Assembly: GCA_900771045.1 (NCBI GenBank)
Contig: CAAGMM010000475.1
Span: forward strand, 1 to 5,570
Reading direction: 5' to 3'
DNA length: 5,570 bases
Origin: Bacteroidales bacterium
Lineage (GTDB): Bacteria > Bacteroidota > Bacteroidia > Bacteroidales > F082
A program made the translations under genes and the position numbers. Below, one piece after another: positions 1 through 3,574 of this stretch (position 1 is its first letter; every line of letters starts with the position of its first letter). The notes under the pieces were generated by a model that was not told the DNA's origin, did no database searches, and was given only the letters and a program-made list of their open reading frames with translations.

Positions 1-1121
1 AGCTGATAAACGCCGGCATAACGTCGTTCAAAATAGAGGGAAGACTGAAAGATGCTGATTATGTTAAGAATATAACGGCTTTTTATCGTCGCAAGATTGA
101 CGAAATTCTTGAGCGTGAGCCGATGAAGTCAGATTTTGAACCGAATCCGGAAAAATCATTTTCGCGGGGTTTTACGGATTATTTTATTCACGGAAGACAA
201 GAAGGCATCGACGCGCCGTTGTCGCCGAAATCGATGGGCGAATATCTTGGAATCGTCACGGCAATTGATGGAAACAACCTGATTATCAATACTGATAAGG
301 AAATACACAATGGTGATGGGCTTTGTTTTGTTGACCAAAACGGCAGATTATGCGGTTTCCTTGTCAATAATGTCGTGGGGCGATGCGTTACGCCCGCCGC
401 GCGACAAACGGCACGGCCTGGAACGAAGATGTACCGTAATAACGACCGCGTATGGCAGAAAAAGGTGGAACAGTCGCGCGGCGGGCGGCGTATCCACATC
501 AAACTTCTCGTCTCCGATGATGAAAACGGTCTCGTTATGACAGCGTATTTCAATGATAATCAATCAATTGAAATAAAATATCCGACAAATAAACCTCTTG
601 CGGAAAACCCTGAAAAAGCAGAAGAAAACATCCGCCGCAAAGCCTCACAATGGGGCGATACCGACTTCGCCATCACGGAACTGAACCTGAAGTTCTCGCA
701 ACCACTATTCATCCCCGCCTCCGTCATCGGCGAGATGAAACGCATTATGATTCAAAAACTCACAGATTTTTTAATAAACAGACATCAAGACAATAGAGAC
801 AAACGTCTTCCAGAAGATATTGATTTTCAATATTTTGAAAAAGAGCTGACGTATCTCGGCAACGTTGTCAACGCGAAGGCGAGACAGTTTTACGCCGAAC
901 ACGGGGTCGAAAAAGTCGCCGACGGACTTGAAAAGACAAAACCCACAGGCGAGATAACCGTGATGACGACAAAACACTGCGTCCGCTTCGCAAACGGAAT
1001 GTGCTCGAAAACGACGAAAACGCCGGCGGCACCGCTCTTCATACAGAACGAAAACGGGAGATTCAAGCTCGTTTTCGACTGCGCCAAATGCGAAATGCAG
1101 GTCAAAACGTGTTTTTGTTGA
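1..1121 (+). CDS. Peptidase U32 family protein, C-terminal part (5' end outside window)
   Basis: The reading frame is already open at base 3 and runs 372 codons to a TGA at 1119-1121, so the start lies upstream; the ATG at 123 is internal. The first residues, with a SFKIEGR motif at nt 24-44 followed by a K-D-x-x-YV helix, match the end of the U32 catalytic-type domain, where related proteins carry a G-x-x-S-[FL]-KIEGR segment. A middle beta-rich region with PGTKMYRNNDR resembles the domain following the U32 core in the longer, collagenase-like members. The C-terminus has a cysteine set at nt 978, 1002, 1080 and 1089 (C-x7-C, then C-x2-C), plus CFC at the very end. Known relatives include TrhP and RlhA, needed for tRNA and 23S rRNA hydroxylation, and UbiU/UbiV, which bind a 4Fe-4S cluster. 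Which of these roles applies here cannot be read from the fragment, and protease activity is unproven for most members. It is probably cytosolic, and the promoter downstream suggests it is not part of the next operon. Confidence 0.9.
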   Translation, partial: LINAGITSFKIEGRLKDADYVKNITAFYRRKIDEILEREPMKSDFEPNPEKSFSRGFTDYFIHGRQEGIDAPLSPKSMGEYLGIVTAIDGNNLIINTDKEIHNGDGLCFVDQNGRLCGFLVNNVVGRCVTPAARQTARPGTKMYRNNDRVWQKKVEQSRGGRRIHIKLLVSDDENGLVMTAYFNDNQSIEIKYPTNKPLAENPEKAEENIRRKASQWGDTDFAITELNLKFSQPLFIPASVIGEMKRIMIQKLTDFLINRHQDNRDKRLPEDIDFQYFEKELTYLGNVVNAKARQFYAEHGVEKVADGLEKTKPTGEITVMTTKHCVRFANGMCSKTTKTPAAPLFIQNENGRFKLVFDCAKCEMQVKTCFC

Positions 1122-1138
1122 TAAATCTTAAAAAAAAA

Positions 1139-1170
1139 TTGAATAAAATCAAAAAAAAAATCTAACTTTG
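1139..1170 (+). promoter_or_regulatory. Bacteroidota-type promoter for the secreted-protein operon
   Basis: TAACTTTG at 1163-1170 matches the Bacteroidota -7 consensus TAnnTTTG exactly. A TTG at 1139-1141 lies 21 nt upstream, within the usual 19-21 nt spacing for the -33 element (TTTG or TTG). A-tracts at 1131-1138 and 1151-1160 add upstream and spacer AT-richness. Transcription would start around 1175-1180, leaving a leader of about 20 nt before the ATG at 1197. No operator-like inverted repeat and no riboswitch-sized leader is present. The whole 75-nt gap between the U32 gene and the lipoprotein contains only this; no stem-loop terminator for the U32 gene was found. Confidence 0.7.
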
Positions 1171-1196
1171 CAGTTGGAATTATAAAAAGATTAAAA

Positions 1197-1847
1197 ATGA
1201 AAGTCACAATGCAAAAAACATTAGTGCTGGCTTTATTAGCCTTGCTGACACTCGGCATCACGAGTTGTGGTGGGAAAATGTCGAAAAAGGAATACAAAGC
1301 ACAGCTTGAGACGGCGACAGCCGACTTGAACGCCATCATCGACGGCACGACAGAATGGAGCCTTGCCGACCAGCAGGCCCGTATCAACGCCATCAAGGCG
1401 ATGGAATTCAAAGAGAAAGACCGTAACACCATCAACGACCTTATCGAACGCGCCGAGGCCGTGGTGAGAGAGAAAATCGACGCGGAAAAGGCCGAAGAAG
1501 CCCGCAAAGCCGAAGAAGAGCGACTCCGTCAGGCCGAAGAAGCCCGCCGCCGCGCCTCACAAGGCCCGCAAACGATCGACGAGTATATGGCGGCCATATC
1601 CAAAGCCAACAACGTTGAAAAGGCTAACGACCTCATTAACAAGGCTCTCGGACTGTTTGCAAGCCCCGACGTGCCGGTACTCATCATTATCAGCGTCTAT
1701 GGTAACAACAACTACGATTACGACCGCCCGACGACAGCCGCAGCCTACCTCAACTACCTTAAAGACCAGAAAAAACTTAACGTCCGCGTCCATAACGTGG
1801 TCACAAACGACGCCGGCAAAATCACAGAATTGGAACTTATCAAATAG
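1197..1847 (+). CDS. Lipoprotein with Glu/Ala/Arg-rich helix and small C-terminal domain
   Basis: This is a 216-aa protein. Residues 1-23 form a lipoprotein signal peptide: a basic start, then a Leu/Ala core, then the lipobox I-T-S-C with the lipidated cysteine at C24. CGGKMSKK follows; it lacks the acidic Bacteroidota surface-export signal, so a periplasm-facing location is slightly favoured. Residues 30-78 look helical, and 80-122 are a highly charged Glu/Ala/Lys/Arg helix likely to form a coiled coil. A 17-nt direct repeat (1489-1505 and 1531-1547), exactly 14 codons apart, shows this helix grew by two-heptad duplication. Residues 125-216 form a compact domain with KANDLINKA, LFASPDVPV, YDRPTT and YLNYLKDQKK, ending in beta strands; this resembles the front half of the NTF2-like proteins downstream. 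The start at 1197 sits after an A-rich leader; an alternative ATG at 1209 would also leave a usable signal peptide. It ends in tandem TAG stops, 6 nt before the next start. Function unknown. Confidence 0.88.
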   Translation: MKVTMQKTLVLALLALLTLGITSCGGKMSKKEYKAQLETATADLNAIIDGTTEWSLADQQARINAIKAMEFKEKDRNTINDLIERAEAVVREKIDAEKAEEARKAEEERLRQAEEARRRASQGPQTIDEYMAAISKANNVEKANDLINKALGLFASPDVPVLIIISVYGNNNYDYDRPTTAAAYLNYLKDQKKLNVRVHNVVTNDAGKITELELIK

Positions 1848-1853
1848 TAGAAT

Positions 1854-2432
1854 ATGAAAAAGCTGTTTTTGTCAATCTTAGTGTGCCTCATCGCCTCCAT
1901 GGGATTCAAGGTGTCGGCACAGGAATTAAGCCCGGAACGCAAACAGGCCATCGACAGCCTCGCACTCGAAAAAGTCCACGACCTGAGCAAATACGTTAAA
2001 ATCGTCGGCTCCAAAGACACACCGTTCAGCGAAGCCAACCGCGTCATCGAACGCGCCGAAGAACTGTTCGCACCCGATGCCGAAATCGGCGTTTCATCAA
2101 TAAACACAAACGAAGTAGCCTACTACAAAGTACGCAAATACCTCGAAAGGCTGATGAGGCTGAACTACGACCGCGTCGAAATCGACTGGTACAAAATAGA
2201 ATACGTGAGCGACCTCCAACGCCAACCCGACGGGACTTACGTCGGCGTCATCACAATATTCCAGACATTCAAGGGATATGACGCTGAAGGAAGACTCGTC
2301 TATCAGGACACGACAAAGAAGGACATCACCGTCTATGTCAAACGTAAAGAGACACAAATCAACGGACGCCTTATCGGCTTCTGGGACGTCCTCCTCGGCG
2401 ATATGCGCGTGAAGGAGACAACGCATAAATAA
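1854..2432 (+). CDS. Small exported protein, NTF2-like fold suspected
   Basis: This is a 192-aa protein with a Sec signal peptide: MKK, hydrophobic residues 4-16, predicted cut VSA|QE after residue 22. The mature part has a helix (24-50), a second helix with ANRVIERAEELFAPDAEIGV (61-80), a helix YYKVRKYLERLMRL (90-103), and then a run of beta strands: VEIDWYKIEYV, YVGVITIFQTFKG, DITVYVKRKE and FWDVLLGDMRV. A helical start with an LFA-acidic turn followed by a curved sheet is the general NTF2/SnoaL-like plan; the assignment is by pattern and not by any search. No catalytic residues are recognisable, so a binding or scaffold role is more likely than an enzyme. The N-terminal domain of the LRR protein at 3575 has the same order of motifs, so this is probably a free-standing paralogue of that domain. 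It lies 6 nt after the lipoprotein gene, and its stop codon abuts the inserted element at 2433. Confidence 0.87.
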   Translation: MKKLFLSILVCLIASMGFKVSAQELSPERKQAIDSLALEKVHDLSKYVKIVGSKDTPFSEANRVIERAEELFAPDAEIGVSSINTNEVAYYKVRKYLERLMRLNYDRVEIDWYKIEYVSDLQRQPDGTYVGVITIFQTFKGYDAEGRLVYQDTTKKDITVYVKRKETQINGRLIGFWDVLLGDMRVKETTHK

Positions 2433-2452
2433 AGGTGGGTTCTATAAATTCA
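2433..2452 (+). repeat. Left terminal inverted repeat of the element
   Basis: AGGTGGGTTCTATAAATTCA is the exact reverse complement of 2684-2703. It begins immediately after the TAA stop (2430-2432) of the upstream gene, so the insertion left that protein intact. Confidence 0.85.
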
Positions 2453-2558
2453 CCAAAATTAAACAAAAGTATATGAAAAAATTAACATTTCTTTTCCGTG
2501 ATTTTGGCCGCTTTTCGGTATATTGCTGTTTTGCTTCGCAGTTCTTTCTTGGTCTCGG

Positions 2559-2583
2559 CAATGTTCGAACAAGTTCGACATTG
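2559..2583 (+). other. Stem-loop inside the element
   Basis: CAATGT (2559-2564) pairs with ACATTG (2578-2583), and CGAA (2566-2569) pairs with TTCG (2574-2577). That gives a 10-bp stem with one bulged T and a CAAG loop. It has no U-tract after it, so it is not a classical intrinsic terminator. It could be a structural feature of the element or a folded RNA segment. Confidence 0.5.
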
Positions 2584-2614
2584 CACTCAACTTTCGAAAG
2601 ATTATCAATCGGTT

Positions 2615-2630
2615 GCATAGCCTGCTATGC
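2615..2630 (+). other. Perfect short hairpin inside the element
   Basis: GCATAGC (2615-2621) and GCTATGC (2624-2630) are perfectly complementary 7-bp arms around a 2-nt centre. A further 8-bp palindrome, CTGCGCAG, follows at 2640-2647. There is no downstream U-run, so a terminator role is not supported. Confidence 0.5.
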
Positions 2631-2683
2631 GCCCTCTTTCTGCGCAGCAATCTGCTCGAAAATCAACTCAAAATCACTGGAAA

Positions 2684-2703
2684 TGAATTTATAGAACCCA
2701 CCT
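2684..2703 (-). repeat. Right terminal inverted repeat of the element
   Basis: TGAATTTATAGAACCCACCT is an exact match to the left repeat in inverse orientation over all 20 bases. It ends 4 nt before the ATG at 2708, so it occupies the translation-initiation region of the downstream gene. Confidence 0.85.
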
Positions 2704-2707
2704 AAAA

Positions 2708-3562
2708 ATGAAAAACCATATTTGTAAATTTGTCTTGTTGCTGGTAATTATGCCGGCAACAAGATTTTTAGCGTTTTCACAAAACTACGGCAACTTCGGC
2801 GACGTCAGAATGGATGAGACCGAACTTTACACCATGACTAAGCAGATGAGCCAGTTCTTCAGCCGACTCAACTACGAAGAAGACCAATTCGGAAAGAAAA
2901 TATTCAGCGGAGAACCACTGTACCGCGATAAGGAAATGCGCAAAAAAGTCCTGCCACTCCTCTTCGACCTCGAAAACCCGAGAACAAGCGGACAACTGAG
3001 AGACTTCTTCGTCGAAGACCTTACCAAGAAAAACGACCAGTTCTTCGACTTTCTCGGCGGACTCTGGTACGCTGAAGTGTCGGCAACATTCAATTGGAAG
3101 GGAAAAAGCACCGACTTGAGCCTCATCCTCACCATCGAAAAGGAAAACCTCGGCTCAAAATGGGTGATGACCAACATCTACCTCTCCGACTTCAACAAGA
3201 TGTTTACCACCGGCGAGATAACAGAGAGAGAAAAACATTTCCTCCACCCGATGAGCCACGAACTCGACTTCATGAACATATACAAGGCTTTCGAAGACCC
3301 ACAAGTAATTGAGTATTACGGACCTACGACATTCCAACCCGATTATCTCACACTCTTCTTCTACGAAGTGAAAAAAGGAAACCTCAAATTTGAAAAAGTC
3401 AACAGCCTCAAATTCCACGTCTTCCAAATAAAAAACTGGTACTTTGAAGTGTCGTGGTTCAACCGCGAAGGATATAACTCCGGATGGCTTATCTCAAACC
3501 TTATATACGTTAAAGAAGAAGAGAAAAACGAACTCCTCAAATTTTACCAACCCCAAAGATAA
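2708..3562 (+). CDS. Exported protein of unknown family
   Basis: This is a 284-aa protein. Residues 1-24 form a signal peptide (MKNHICK, then a hydrophobic run, likely cut AFS|QN), giving a periplasmic or secreted product of about 260 aa. I do not recognise a named family. Visible blocks are FSRLNYEE (51-58), LPLLFDLEN (82-90), FLGGLWYAEVSATF (115-128), a strand pair ending KWVMTNIYL (151-159), HPMSHELDFMN (180-190), and a C-terminal NSGWLISN (257-264) after several aromatic strands (FFYEV, KFHVFQI, WYFEVSWF). The helical first third followed by many aromatic beta strands suggests a mixed alpha/beta binding domain. No metal-binding or nucleophile motif stands out; the H-x3-H in HPMSHE could be looked at, but nothing else supports a protease. 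The start codon sits 4 nt after the right inverted repeat of the element, in a TAAAA leader without a Shine-Dalgarno sequence. The LRR gene follows after 12 nt, so the two are almost certainly co-transcribed. Confidence 0.87.
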   Translation: MKNHICKFVLLLVIMPATRFLAFSQNYGNFGDVRMDETELYTMTKQMSQFFSRLNYEEDQFGKKIFSGEPLYRDKEMRKKVLPLLFDLENPRTSGQLRDFFVEDLTKKNDQFFDFLGGLWYAEVSATFNWKGKSTDLSLILTIEKENLGSKWVMTNIYLSDFNKMFTTGEITEREKHFLHPMSHELDFMNIYKAFEDPQVIEYYGPTTFQPDYLTLFFYEVKKGNLKFEKVNSLKFHVFQIKNWYFEVSWFNREGYNSGWLISNLIYVKEEEKNELLKFYQPQR

Positions 3563-3574
3563 CAACAACCTGAA

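Larger units (their letters stand above)
2433..2703. mobile_element. MITE-like non-autonomous element between two operon genes
   Basis: This 271-bp segment is bounded by perfect 20-bp inverted repeats: AGGTGGGTTCTATAAATTCA at 2433-2452 and its exact reverse complement at 2684-2703. Read as 19-bp repeats (2434-2452 and 2684-2702), it is flanked by a TAAA on each side (2430-2433 and 2703-2706), a candidate 4-bp target-site duplication. The outermost A/T pair makes the exact boundary ambiguous. No transposase fits inside. The interior holds two stem-loops (2559-2583 and 2615-2630). It also holds a minus-strand reading frame that runs nearly the whole length but is broken by one TAG; this could be a decayed coding remnant or chance. 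Small, with terminal repeats, no protein and a gap-filling position: this is what a MITE or a deleted insertion sequence looks like. I cannot assign an IS family. A non-mobile explanation, such as an invertible or regulatory segment, is not excluded. Confidence 0.68.

Noticed and set aside
1122..1162. A-tracts after the U32 stop codon as a possible terminator
   Set aside because: No stem precedes them and they are A-runs, not U-runs, on the transcribed sense; they fit better as AT-rich promoter context.
890..1507. A long minus-strand open frame (205 codons) overlapping the U32 gene end and the lipoprotein start
   Set aside because: It crosses the promoter and lies antisense to two genes with clear protein features. 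Its Ser/Phe-rich translation has no domain look and is a shadow of the Glu/Arg-rich codons.
1437..1562. Glu/Ala/Lys-rich helix resembling TolA
   Set aside because: The resemblance is only low-complexity composition. The protein is a lipoprotein without a TolA-type C-terminal domain or transmembrane anchor.
2459..2650. A 63-codon minus-strand frame inside the element
   Set aside because: There is no leader or recognisable motif; it overlaps another frame that looks slightly more protein-like, and both are probably non-coding.
2473..2694. A 73-codon plus-strand frame inside the element, starting MKKLTFLF and looking like a signal peptide
   Set aside because: It lies wholly within the inverted-repeat element, the translation is Cys/Phe/Ser-rich without pattern, and it ends in the terminal repeat. 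A real peptide is possible but not supported.
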